Assembly (NCBI RefSeq): GCF_031143425.1
Contig: NC_090450.1
Coordinates: 168,757,486 to 168,821,485, forward strand
Direction of reading: 5' to 3'
DNA length: 64,000 nt
Origin: Pleurodeles waltl
Taxonomy: Eukaryota; Chordata; Amphibia; Caudata; Salamandridae
Position 1 is the first letter of the stretch. The number at the start of each line of letters is the position of its first letter. Both the position numbers and the translations under genes were made by a program. Below are positions 47,848 through 59,089 of this stretch, one piece after another. Below the pieces are notes generated by a model that worked only from the letters and a program-made list of their open reading frames with translations, was not told where the DNA came from and made no database searches.

Positions 47848-50800
47848 TAACTATCACTCTATCTCTTTCATAAATCAAGATTGTAAAGTATTTGACAAAT
47901 TTCTGGCCACAAGATGATACAACATTTTATCATTACTCTACATATAGATCAAACAGATTTCACAAAAAATAGATTTTTTGACAAAAACACAAAACTTCTG
48001 TTTCATGTAATAGATGCCATTCTTACATATACTTCACCACCTGGACTTAATGCTCTAGATGCTGAAAAAATCATGGATAAAGTTCATTGGCAATTCCCAT
48101 TTCATTCAGTATTTTCTTTTAATTTTGGATTTATTAAAATGGTATCAGTGTTATATTGTTTCCCTTCAGCAAGGCTTTTTATTACCAGTCAATTCTTTGA
48201 CTCTTTTTTTTTACTTTATAGAGGCACCAGTCAAGGATGTCCATTATCACCCCATCTTTGTTGGTAGCCATCGAACCCTTGCTTTCTAATATCCGACATT
48301 CTTATGAAATTACAGGAATTAACATTGCAATTATTATACTGAAAACATCTGTGTACGCAGCTGATGTCTTCCTACACCTTAGTAGCCCAACCACCTCTAT
48401 ACCTGCAGTACAAAATCACATACACAAATACTCTTATGTTTCAGGAAACACCTTAAATACTAATAAAGCAAAATGTTTCCCCTCAAGGTTCATTGCACCC
48501 CAGATGTGTTAGACAATACTTATATCTTTTGTCAAAAAGAGAAAGAAAAATATTTAGGAATCCAATTTTTACACTTTCATAAAGATTTAATTACTTTAAA
48601 TTGTGATTCTTTGATTACTAAAGTTAAAGATAAAACTCACAATTGGTCTCTATTATACTTATCATGGTGGGGTAAATTTGAAGCTATTAAAATGGTGCCA
48701 GCTCCGGTTAACTTTTGCACTTTATCACTGCTTCCGTTACAATTACTTCTCATATTCTATAACAAACTAGATAGCATTGCCTTCAAATTTCTTTTACATC
48801 ATAAACCACCATGACTTTGCTATTACAGACTCAAACTTTACAAATTTAATGGAAGATTTGGTTTACCAGATTTTTTCAATTATCATAAAACATTTATTTT
48901 AAAACAAGTTTCACTTCGGTTTTCATGAATTGACACTGTTTGTTCACCTAATTTGCTCCAAGTGGAACAACATTGGGTCTCACCATTTCCTTTACAGACA
49001 TTATTATCTTTGACTAACTCTGACACACTTCTTAAATCCCCTGCCATTATCACATCTACCAAACTAATTATACATGATTTTGATTTCTCTATCCTCACAT
49101 ATCCCAGACTCTATTAAGCTATTTCTATGGCCCAATCCAGAGATAAAATTGAATCACATCATCAAATTTGGGAAATCATTGATAAATACTAGTATTTTCT
49201 ACCTTGGAGATATCTAAGATAACATAGTTTTATTGTCATTTTCTGGATTACAATGTAAGCTATTGTTACCTGATACAGCAGTCCACAAGTATGATATTCT
49301 AAATAATGCTATACTTCATTATTTTCCAAATTTGTTACCCCAAAATACCACCCCTGAGTCAAAGATTTGTATTAGGGCCTTTTCTGCTCCTCTGCATATA
49401 GTTTCTAAGTTTTGCAAACAATTAAAAACTATCTGTCAATTTTCTTAGTAATTACTGGAATACATGACTGTCTACTGAGTTTTCCCTGGATGACTGGAAG
49501 TACATTTGCCTGACAAATAAAAAGGGTTGGTTTCCTGTGACTTTAAACAAATGCTTTTATCTTATTGAATTGTTTATGGACTGCATGTAAATAATATACT
49601 GCTAAGCCTATTAATCCCCCTTTTAACATGAAGGGTCTTTAAAACATTTTGATTGAATGTACAGTAATATTGCAGGTTTGGAAAAATGTTTAATATATTG
49701 AAATCAAAATACTTCCCATCACTGATAGCCTCACATACAGCATGGTTATTTGTAGATCTACTGCACTGTCTTCCAAATCAACAGATTCCCATAGTAACCT
49801 TCTTTACCTCACAATCTCTAGAGCTATTAAATCCATCATGACTAATTGTAAAGCCACTGAAGCATTCACTGTTCATACCTGATGGTCTTGGGTTACATGT
49901 GCTAAATGTGAAGCTCAATTATCTTTTAGAGGAACATGTGAAACTCCTCCAATGTTTCAAATGTTTTGGGGACCATTTGATTTATTGCTATATGCATATG
50001 ATATATCTCTTAATGCATGTGTTGTTTCCTATTACTGTAATTTAAAGTCTGTGGCATATGAGGTAGCTCTTGTTTGTCCATATTCAACATTTCCTTTTCT
50101 CCTAGCTACATGATTCCTAGTTATTTTAGGTATATTTATAATCCAATTAAGGTATTTCATTGTTTTAGCATATTTATTCTATATATATATATACCACTAT
50201 AATATACTTTTTTATGCTGTCTTTTAAAAATCACAAAAAGATTTGGAACTAAAGGAAAATACTGCCAAAAACAAGCCATTCTGCCAAACTGGCATTTTCT
50301 TCGTAGACTGCAGGCCATAAGACATTCAGAGAGGGATGGGCTGCTTCGATAAAACCATGCCCTCATGGCCCCATTTTAGTAGCGGTACCCTGTAGTGAGG
50401 GGATGGTTTCTACGTTGTTGGTTTGCAGTCAAGCTCCACAGGAGGAATTCAGACGAGACAGAAAAGAAAAACCTATGTGAAAGAGCATGCATTTTTTCTA
50501 GTTTGTCTTTTAATTCCATTTAAATATTTTAAACTGACTAAAAGTAAGTAATATAGGAAAAAATGCTAGTTTGTGATTATTCGAATATCGATGACTGCTG
50601 CACTCAAGAGATTAATTGTCATAGGTATGAAAGGACACATCTTTTCAGTTTAAACTGCAAAATATGCAATTTAAATTAGTCAGATCTTTTTGACAATGTG
50701 CCTGATTTAGATCTTAACTGTATTACCGCTAAACCACAGTGGCAGTGGTCTCAAGTACTCTGTCAAGCTGACAGTGTTCTGACCGCTGTAACTAGAGCTG

Positions 50801-51121
50801 TTCAGGTGCAGTCCGCGTAAATGGAGTGTACGCCATGGCATTAGCTGTAACCTGCAGCTGGCGCCATGAACTCCAATGTTGGTGAGTAGCATTCCGTCAC
50901 CGTTGCGACGGTGACTTTGGGCCGGCCATATTTAGATAACACAGTCGAGCTGGCGGTGTACCAGCAGTGGTCCCATGACGGCGGGAGTCCGTTGCGGTAC
51001 CCCGTCAACATTGAACTATGGCTCTATCTATTGGATGGATGTTAGCAGCCCACATTTGATGTCTATTGGACAATTGTGAACACTTGCAAAACACACTTTA
51101 AAACACACCCCATTTCAGACC

Positions 51122-53135
51122 ATGATCCTTTGCCATTCCACTGCTGTCCACCATTCTGAGGATGACTTTGCCCCTGAACAGCCAGGTATATTTTCGTTTG
51201 TCTGTTCTTCCTGTTTTTTTCACTTTTTCATTTTTTCATTATTTTTCAAATCACTTTAGGGACTCTAGTATATATTTTTGCTTCACTGTGACAGGGAGGA
51301 GGAACCCACATTTTACAGAGGGAGAATTGACAGTCATGGTGGATGAAATTATTAGAGTAGAGCCACAATTGTTTGGAGCACAAGTACAAAATGCTACCAT
51401 ATCTCAGAAAAGGCAAATGAAGAACAGAATAGTCAACAGAGTGAAAGCTGTAGCTAACAATCTGCACACATGGGATGAAATTAGGAAGAGGCAGAATGAC
51501 CTGCGAGGGAGAGTCTGTCCTCTGGCCTCCAAGCATCACATAGATGCCCAAAGGACTGGTGTTGGTTCTCCCAGCCCCCGCTCACAACTCTTTCCCTGGG
51601 AGGAGAAGGTCTTGCAGATTCTACATCCTGAAGGCTTGACGGGAACATCCGGTGGAGAGGAGACTGTTAAGGTACACCTATATATTTCTTACTAATCACA
51701 AATGGAGTCCTTACCCTCAATTTAGCTGCTAAGAATGTTTCTAGGCACCTCTCACATTTTTTAAATTTAGTTTCCAAACTACCTTGTGTTCTCCAAATCA
51801 GTACCATCAAGGTTGTTATAATCTATTTAACAATGACCAATATGTATTGTCAGATTGTGTATTGTCCCCCATGGATCACCCCTTGCATTTGACTAGTTCT
51901 CTGCTGTATCTCAATGTAGGTTGTTTTACTTCAAAAAACAGGTTCCAAACTACACCCATATTCATTTGAAGGCATAGTGCTTGTAAGATATATCTCAACC
52001 TATTCACATTATACACATATGTATGTACTTATAGTAAATGTTTGCTTAATTTTCACTGTGTTAATTTATAGGTATATGTTAATCACCTTTTCACAAGTAT
52101 TGGCAATTCAATAATGCAATGTGATGTTGCCTAACCTTCTTTCAAATGCTGTTTTGATCCAGTATGTTGTCACCTTCTCGTTACTGCATTGAATTGATCT
52201 ACCTGCTTGCATACATTATAGTGTGTATATTCAAAGGTTTCCAGCCATGTTCTGTGGCATGTTGATTATAAGTAGTATTGATACACAATTTACTTTGCAG
52301 TGTTCATATGATGACTACTTCCATTTGATCCAATAAGCTGTACCACTGTTTGTTTTTGAGGCTGCTAGGCCTTGAAATGGCTCAGCTCTCAATTCTACTT
52401 TGTTGAGATACATGGCACATGGTACATGGAATGTTCACTTTTTAAGTAGCATTTTACTTTTCAGCACACTTTCCCATCATTGTTACTGAAGTGTGCACAT
52501 TAACCTACATGAGTAAAACGTGAAAAATCATGCAAAGGCCCCAACTTCCCATTAATCATATGTATTTAATTTTTTAGGGTGGTGTCATACATAGCTGAAG
52601 ACAGATTTGATGTACAATACAGACCTTTAATGTATTTTTATTTTGTAATTCCTATTAGGACCACTCTAGGGCAAGTGGACTACCGTCTGCAACCGAAGAC
52701 ACCTCCATTCCAGGCCAAGATCAAATCTTCAGTGAGGACGCCACTCCTGCAGGTTTGGATGATCAAGGGATGCCTGGTCCTTTTGTTCTGTTTGGGCAGA
52801 CAGCCCCAGTGAGTCACACTTGGCCCTCACCTATACCTCCCATCCCAGCTGCTATAACAACACAGCTTGTGTCCCCCAGTCCTGTCTACTGTTGGGCAAC
52901 CACCACCACCTCTACTTGTGCCAGGACCCAGGGGGACCACATGGCCTCAAAGGCACAGAGTAGTGGGAGTAGTTGTTGTAGGAGGGAATCAGTGGGCCAG
53001 GAAAGGGAGGCCACTGCCATCATTGTCACCCAGCCCACCATTAACCGAGTCTTAGGAGCAATACTACGGTCCCAAGATGTGATGGGCCAGATCCTAACAG
53101 AAATCAGGGATCTTAAGCAGGTGCAGAGGAGGTAG
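51122..53135 (+). CDS. Harbinger Myb/SANT-like DNA-binding accessory protein, three exons
   Basis: In Harbinger systems a Myb-like protein binds the element ends and helps bring the transposase to the nucleus and DNA. Proposed exons are 51122-51185, 51295-51671 and 52659-53135. The introns begin GTATAT and GTACAC and end in CAG and TAG. The phases agree at both joins and give about 305 codons without a stop. Exon 2 encodes the Myb/SANT-like fold: 'HFTEGELTVMVDEIIRVEP', then 'LFGAQVQN', then 'RIVNRVKAVANNL' and 'TWDEIRKRQNDLRGRV', the pattern of the Myb_DNA-bind_5 type. Exon 3 is proline/serine-rich and ends in a likely coiled coil ('ILRSQDVMGQILTEIRDLKQ'). After the TAG at 53133-53135 the frame stays open, with one more TAG, to a TAA at 53427-53429. 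The original protein was therefore probably longer (CAG to TAG changes). The splice sites are predictions. Confidence 0.75.
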
Positions 53136-53518
53136 ATCCGTGAGCTTCAGAAGTGCGAGTCTGATTTGTGCTCCTTGACTGGGGTGATGTTTGATATTTA
53201 CTGTCAGAAGTGCAGGGCTTTTCTTGTACCATCTACCCCTGTCTGTGGTCCTTCTACATCAGGACCCAATACATCTTGCACAGCCACAGACAGGGAGGCC
53301 CTGCCACAATAGGAAACTGATCCACCCATCCCAGTCCCTGAACCTGTGCCACCGGACCACCAGGAGATGATGACAAGACCTCCAACAACTCCTCCAAGAT
53401 ACCTCCACCACTTCCTCCCCAGAACCTAATTTCCTCCAGTGTGTGTCCACCATTCACTCTAAGGACTAAAAAATGAACACATTTACATTTTCTGAGGAGA
53501 AATGTATTTTGTACATTA

Positions 53519-55080
53519 CAGGGAGTGCAGAATTATTAGGCAAGTTGTATTTTTGAGGATTAATTTTATTATTGAACAACAACCATGTTCTCAATGAACC
53601 CAAAAACTCATTAATATCAAAGCTGAATATTTTTGGAAGTAGTTTTTAGTTTGTTTTTAGTTTTAGCTATGTTAGGGGGATATCTGTGTGTGCAGGTGAC
53701 TATTACTGTGCATAATTATTAGGCAACTTAACAAAAAAAAATATATACCCATTTCAATTATTTATTATTACCAGTGAAACCAATATAACATCTCAACATT
53801 CACAAATATACATTTCTGACATTCAAAAACAAAACAAAAACAAATCAGTGACCAATATAGCCACCTTTCTTTGCAAGGACCCTCAAAAGCCTGCCATCCA
53901 TGGATTCTGTCAGTGTTTTGATCTGTTCACCATCAACATTGCGTGCAGCAGCAACCACAGCCTCCCAGACACTGTTCAGAGAGGTGTACTGTTTTCCCTC
54001 CTTGTAAATCTCACATTTGATGATGGACCACAGGTTCTCAATGGGGTTCAGATCAGGTGAACAAGGAGGCCATGTCATTAGATGTCCTTCTTTTATATCC
54101 TTTCTTGCCAGCCACGCTGTGGAGTACTTGGACGCGTGTGATGGAGCATTGTCCTGCATGAAAATCATGTTTGTCTTGAAGGATGCAGACTTCTTCCTGT
54201 ACCACTGCTTGAAGAAGGTGTCTTCCAGGAACTGGCAGTAGGACTGGGAGTTGAGCTTGACTCCATCCTCAACCCGAAAAGGCCCCACAAGCTCATCTTT
54301 GATGATACCAGCCCAAACCAGTACTCCACCTCCACCTTGCTGGCATCTGAGTCAGACTGGAGCTCTCTGTCCTTTACCAATCCAGCCACGGGCCCATCCA
54401 TCTGGCCCATCAAGACTCACTCTCATTTCATCAGTCCATAAAACCTTAGAAAAATCAGTCTTGAGATATTTCTTGTCCCAGTCCTGACGTTTCAGCTTGT
54501 GTGTCTTGTTCAGTGGTGGTCATCTTTCAGCCTTTCTTACCTTGGCCATGTCTCTGAGTATTGCACACCTTGTGCTTTTGGGCACTCCAGTGATGTTGCA
54601 GCTCTGAAATATGGCCAAACTGGTGGCAAGTGGCATCGTGGCAGCTGCACGCTTGACTTTTCTCAGTTCATGGGCACATATTTTGCGCCTTGGTTTTTCC
54701 ACACGCTTCTTGCGACCCTGTTGACTATTTTGAATGAAACGCTTGATTGTTCGATGATCACGCTTCAGAAGCTTTGCAATTTTAAGAGTGCTGCATCCCT
54801 CTGCAAGATATCTCACTATTTTTGACTTTTCTGAGCCTGTCAAGTCCTTCTTTTGACCCATTTTGCCAAAGGAAAGGAAGTTGCCTAATAATTATGCACA
54901 CCTGATATAGGATGTTGATGTCATTAGACCACACCCCTTCTCATTACAGAGATGCACATCACCTAATATGCTTAATTGGTAGTAGGCTTTCGATGCCTAT
55001 ACAGCTTGGAGTAAGACAACATGCATAAAGAGGATGATGTGGTCAAAATACTCATTTGCCTAATAATTCTGCACTCCCTG
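53519..55080 (-). mobile_element. Tc1/mariner transposon, DD37E type, with two-part terminal repeats
   Basis: A 1562 bp element with ends CAGGGAGTGCAGAATTATTA and its complement sits between TA dinucleotides (53517-53518 and 55081-55082), the Tc1/mariner target. A second, inner pair of similar sequences (near 53709-53731 'gtgcataattattaggcaac', and its complement near 54882-54901) gives an IR/DR layout as in Sleeping Beauty-type elements. One transposase gene runs on the minus strand. The element interrupts the Harbinger element just downstream of its Myb-like gene. Confidence 0.95.
53845..54861 (-). pseudogene. Tc1/mariner DD37E transposase, two in-frame TGA codons
   Basis: A single minus-strand frame from ATG 54859-54861 to the stop at 53845-53847 encodes about 338 codons. 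It cuts and pastes the element using two DNA-binding helix-turn-helix units and a DDE catalytic core. Seen are the N-terminal HTH 'KIVRYLAEGCSTLKIAKLL' (residues about 13-31), a basic linker 'QQGRKKRVEKPRR', the first catalytic aspartate in 'VLWTDEMRV' (about 54440), the second in 'MIFMQDNAPSHA' (about 54165) and the glutamate in 'SPDLNPIENLW' (about 54045). There are 37 residues between the second D and the E, so this is DD37E rather than the common DD34E. The two stops, TGA near 54520 and TGA near 54350, are both explainable as CGA to TGA. No frameshift is needed. The family resembles the vertebrate DD37E group called TRT in the literature, from memory. Confidence 0.92.
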
Positions 55081-55082
55081 TA

Positions 55083-56373
55083 GACTCCAAACGACTTGTG
55101 CTCAACAAATATAGTTTCATCCACCATGATGGACTTTTGTTTTTTATTCCTGTCCTTTTTTATTCTTGTTTCAAATCTAGTGCACACATCTTTTTGTTCA
55201 AAATAAGGCACATAAAACAAAGTGAACAATTGGTGTTATATTTATTGTGGTAAATCCTTTTCTATGTCTCTGGACACCATCATTGTTGAAATCTGTCAAA
55301 CAATACGATACTAAAACAAATAAGAGATACCGACTTGGTGATATGTTTCCCATGTTAAAAAGATGGAAAAAGAAACAATTAAATCTGAATGTTTTGGTGT
55401 CATATATTTCTAGGTAACAAGTTTGTGACACAGTCAAACATGCTTTTCACAAACAATGCAGAAGCCAAACAGTCTGTGCCATTTAGAAGTTGGCAATCCA
55501 GAACTTGAACACCATAAAAGAAAGGGAATATTACATGAAATCAAATTAAATAGGCAAACTATTTTAGATCCATGACCTCAGCTGGAACCAGACATCCTGC
55601 CTTCAAAGTAGGAATCCTACATCAATAACACCAATAGTCTACATCATGGCAGTAACAACATTTAAAGCCATATACCCATTTCAGGTCAATGTGGCAGTAT
55701 CTGGTACAATGTCACAACCACCATTCAGCGGTGTGTTAAAAAAGTTCTTTCAACTATGATGAGATACATCAACAGCTTCCTACACTGAACACAAATGTAA
55801 GACTTAGCCAACTTTAAGGGAGACCTGTTTTCTATGGCTTGACATGCATATGTGGTTAGAGCAAGTTAAACAGCACATATTGCCCTGGTGTGAATATCCA
55901 ACAGAAAAAAGTTTGATACAATCTTAAGAACTTCCATTCAATCACAGTGCAAGTTGTCGCTGTAAAGGATCTGTCCATGCCAATTAGGTGTCTGTCCCAG
56001 GATCAACCCACGTTCCCTTTATAGCTTCAACAACAGCACTTCATTGCAAATGTCACAACTTTGAAATGTCCGAAGGAAGATGATATCTGTAAAGGACACT
56101 GAACGAGAATAACAAGGGAAAATTAATGACTTTACATGTACTATTTGACTTAATTGGTAAGTTAGGAGGACACATATACTTAGCACAAGCAAAGTTAATC
56201 TATGTCAATAAACACAGTGGACAATGTAGGGAAACTCTGATCCACAAACATCTTGGCCTTAGAAGTTCCTGCACTGATCATTTGTTCCAAATTACCATTG
56301 CAGACTGATATGTTGAGTATGTCACAAGTTGTTCTGACATTGGATGTCACAACATGTAAGGGTACACTAACAC
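55083..56373. other. Harbinger interior without recognised gene
   Basis: AT-rich sequence lies between the Tc1 insertion and the convergent end of the transposase gene. The short frames have no known pattern. It is probably 3' untranslated or spacer sequence of the two facing Harbinger genes. Confidence 0.5.
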
Positions 56374-58380
56374 TCAGGTGAAGAAGTGCTCAATGACATC
56401 TTGACATAGGTCAATTTCTTTCTTTTTACCACTGTCATCTTCGTTGGGCATTTTGGCATTCTCACCCAGTGGCTCTTCATGGTCTCCCTCCTCTGAGAGG
56501 ATTTAGATGTTCTGTTGTGGGGCAATGTTGTGCAAAATGCAGCAAGCAGCCGTGTTTTGGCACACCTTATCGAGTGAGTAGAGAAGGGCTCCACCAGTCT
56601 TGCCCAAACACCAAATTCAAGCCTTCAGGAACCCAAAAGCCCGCTCCAGTGGCCCCTGTGTTCTTCCATGGTCCTCACCTAAGCAGACTTCCCCTGGTGT
56701 TGTTGGATTCCTCAGCAGTGCCAACAGCCATGGTTGGTTGAGAGACTCTGAGTCTCCTACATGGACGCAATCAATTGATAGATTAAATTCATATCAAGCA
56801 ATTGTAAAATAGGATTAAAGCTAATGAACCTCAAGTTATAGTGTACTTACCAACAAGCATGGCCCTCTGAGGTCCAAGTTGTGACATTTTCAAGGGTATG
56901 GTCCTGTTCTGCAGTTGAAAGGAATCACGTGTTGACCCAGGAAAGTGGGCACACACACTTCAGATGTATAAATCCTGTAAGCAGATAACTAGCACATTGA
57001 AAGAAAGGAAGGCCCATATTTATACTTGGTTTGCGCCAAATTATCGTAATTTTATTTACGCTAATTCAGCGCAAACCTAATTCCATAGTTAAACTTTGGC
57101 GCTAGTCACGTCTAGTACCAAAGTTATTGAATTTGTGTCGGTTTTTGCTTATGGAAAAAAGGCGTTCCTGGGCAATAACCCACGCTATGGCCCTAGTGCT
57201 ATATTTATCCTCCCATGCTGAATTCACACATGGGAGGAGAAGTCCCATAAATAATGGCGCTAAATTTGCTTAGCACCATTATTTAACGCTTGGGAATGGG
57301 CAGGGGTAGGGGACCTGTGGGACGATTTCGATGGTGGAACACCTTGGAATAAGCCCACAGGTGCCCTTCCCAGGCTCCATGGACACCCCCACCCACACCA
57401 AAGGGACAGTGGAGGATGGGGGACCCGATTCCAGGTAAGTACAGGTAAGTAGAGGTAAGTATTTACCTCTTTTTTTTCACTTGCTATGGGGGGGCCTAAC
57501 TTGGGCCCCCCTACATGGCACTGGGCCCAATGGCCCTGCCCAGGGGACTTAAGTCCCCTGGGCAGGGCCATTGGGCTGGGGGGCATGACTTCTGTCTTTA
57601 CTTAGACAGGAGTCATGTCCATGGGCGTTGTGCGTGAAAGAATGGCGCTAGTCAGGTGAGAGTCCTTATTTTGACTCTAACCTGACTAGCGCTATTCTTT
57701 CACGCACAACCTCCAGTTTTCCCTACGCCTCCTCCACCCGGTTAGCGTCATGTATTTTGATGTTAACCATTCCTTAAATATGGCACCAGGCTGGTGCTCT
57801 GGAATGGTGCTAGCCAGCGCTATACTTTTTGATGCAAACCTGCGCTAATGCAGGTTTGCGTCAAAAAGTATAAATCAGGGTCGAAGTTCTTCTGATTCTG
57901 GTAGGCTTTTCCCTGGTGTAAGGTAGCACCAAGGAAATATGTGTGCCATCAATTGCTCCAACCACATGTGGTAGGCCACCTAAATCATAAAATTCTCCCT
58001 TCACATTGGCCAAATCCTGAGCTCTTGGAAACAGGATGACATTTTTGATGTTTCTCATCATTGGACTTTTTGTAGCACACCACTGAAAGTTGGCTGTGGC
58101 ATGCCTCCAGATACTGCCAAGTGTTTCCAGAAGAGACAGTGGCCACAAAATGAAGTATTGACGTAAGTGTCACTATTGGTATTAACACCGTTTTATTCCT
58201 ATTGGTATTAACTCAGTTTTATTCCTATTGTTAGGCAGAGAAGAGGCTCCAGCTGCTGACACGAATCCAGTATAGTTTGCCTATTTAATTTTAACTTTTT
58301 GTTATGATCCTTTCCTCCATAGTGGCAGGGTCTGAAAACAGACTGAAGACTTGAGTTCTCCTAACCATGTCTGGGTTCAT
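56374..58380 (-). pseudogene. Harbinger (HARBI1-like) DDE transposase, split by intron and MITE
   Basis: The transposase cuts the element ends and joins them to 3 bp targets. Reading minus from ATG 58378-58380 there is 'MNPDMVRRTQVFSLFSDP', then after a shift 'LNRQTILDSCQQLEPLL', then 'NVILFPRAQDLANVKGEFYD' and the first catalytic D in 'GLPHVVGAIDGTHISL' (about 57945). 'AYQNQKNF' continues across the MITE (57012-57882) as 'LSFNVLVIC'. The second D is in 'FPGSTRDSFQLQNRTIP' (about 56920). A GTAAGT donor at 56850 and an AG acceptor at 56757 define a 94 bp intron that joins 'AMLVG' to 'DSESLNQPWLLALLRNP' in phase. The E lies in 'HGRTQGPLERAFGFLKA' (about 56650), followed by 'GGALLYSLDKV' and 'AACCILHNIAP'. 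Damage consists of two or more frameshifts, a stop in 'DLYI*SV', a TGA after 'FLKA' and a TAA after 'QQNI'. Confidence 0.88.
57012..57882 (-). mobile_element. Hairpin-rich family C MITE inserted in the Harbinger transposase
   Basis: An 871 bp element begins GGCCCATATTTATACTTG and ends AAGTATAAATCAGGGTC, flanked by GAA (57009-57011 and 57883-57885). Module order is the reverse of 37830-38751. It includes a 52 bp palindrome 57525-57576, a 57600s stem of 'tagtcaggt(g)agagtc' arms, and 'aggtaagt' three times at 57434-57459. Removal with one GAA restores the transposase frame 'QNQKNF' to 'LSFNV'. The GAA target is unusual for Harbinger, which prefers TWA, but all copies here have 3 bp duplications. 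Confidence 0.9.
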
Positions 58381-59089
58381 ATGTCTGCATGAAAGAAAAA
58401 CAAACTAACAATTAAAATTGTCACACAAGACTTTCACAATCAACACAAATCTAATTTCTTGGTTAGATTTGTCATCTTATTGTGTCATGTATGTTACCAC
58501 ATTTTTCAAACATCTTTACTACTTCAAATCAATTTTTTTCTTTACGTATGGCATTTCTTTACAAATAAGTGAATAATACATAAAAAATGTATTATTTGCA
58601 CATTATTTTCATTTGTTTTTAAATTACAGTCAACAAGTATAACATACACTGCGGGACTATCGATGTCAAGCATAGTAACTTTCACTTTTTATGTCATATC
58701 TTGGCAAAAATACGTTACATATACATATCTGAGATTTGTTTACAAAATAGCCAATATTTTGAGTGATGGTGATGCACAAATAAGTTAAAAGTACACAGCT
58801 AAATGTCCTAACATTGGCGGGTGCCTGACCTTGCCCTCAGGACATTGGCTGTCCGAAGGCTGTTGGTGGAAGTTGACCAAGTAGTAGGTGGAACACTCCA
58901 TGACAGACATTGCCATAGGGTAAAGTATGTGATGGCTATGCAGAAAAGCCAATGGCTGTGTCCATCTATGCTGTAAAGCATGTACGGGGAGTACTTGTAT
59001 GCGGCATCTGGAAAAAAAGCTCACTTGCCTCCTAACACTGCAACCAACACCTCTTTGAATGTTGCTGCTGTTACCAATCTCTGGGAGCC

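Larger units (their letters stand above)
45610..49990 (+). pseudogene. LINE no. 2 ORF2: endonuclease-reverse transcriptase remnant
   Basis: The endonuclease begins 'IKIVSLNVKGLLHPVKHSK' and 'GICLLQETHIAE' (45640-45765). After the 548 bp insertion it resumes with 'DEHSDSEGRFLFVKVKLGD', 'GGDCNFICDPLLNR' and 'HLDYLLVSRDLVKS' (46420-46800). RT motifs are 'EILTAIYSLKPQKSLRSDDI' (about 47485), 'LLPKPGKDQ' joined across the MITE to 'SNYHSISFINQDCKVFDKF', 'YRGTSQGCPLSPHL' (about 48220-48260) and 'VYAADVFLHL' (about 48350), where YADD has become YAAD. 'LGIQF...WSLLYLSWWGKFEAIK' lies at 48560-48690. The tail 'ISRAIKSIMTNCKATEAF' and 'MFWGPFDLLLYAYD' lies at 49815-50000. The gene is inactive. Confidence 0.85.
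44090..50200 (+). mobile_element. L1-like LINE no. 2, nearly full length, decayed
   Basis: The plus-strand order is a 5' region with 'tcaagatggccacc' near 44138 (a common L1 5' feature), ORF1 remnants (to about 45330), a short spacer, endonuclease (from about 45610), reverse transcriptase (about 47400-48800) and a C-terminal tail reaching about 49990. Two insertions interrupt it: an unclassified 548 bp piece at 45822-46369 and a 154 bp family C MITE at 47694-47847. It has a much higher AT content than LINE no. 1 and many frameshifts. Its ends are estimates. Confidence 0.8.

Noticed and set aside
50170..50195. Short TA run as a microsatellite feature
   Set aside because: Only about 16 bp, too short to be worth listing. 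It lies in the AT-rich 3' part of LINE no. 2.
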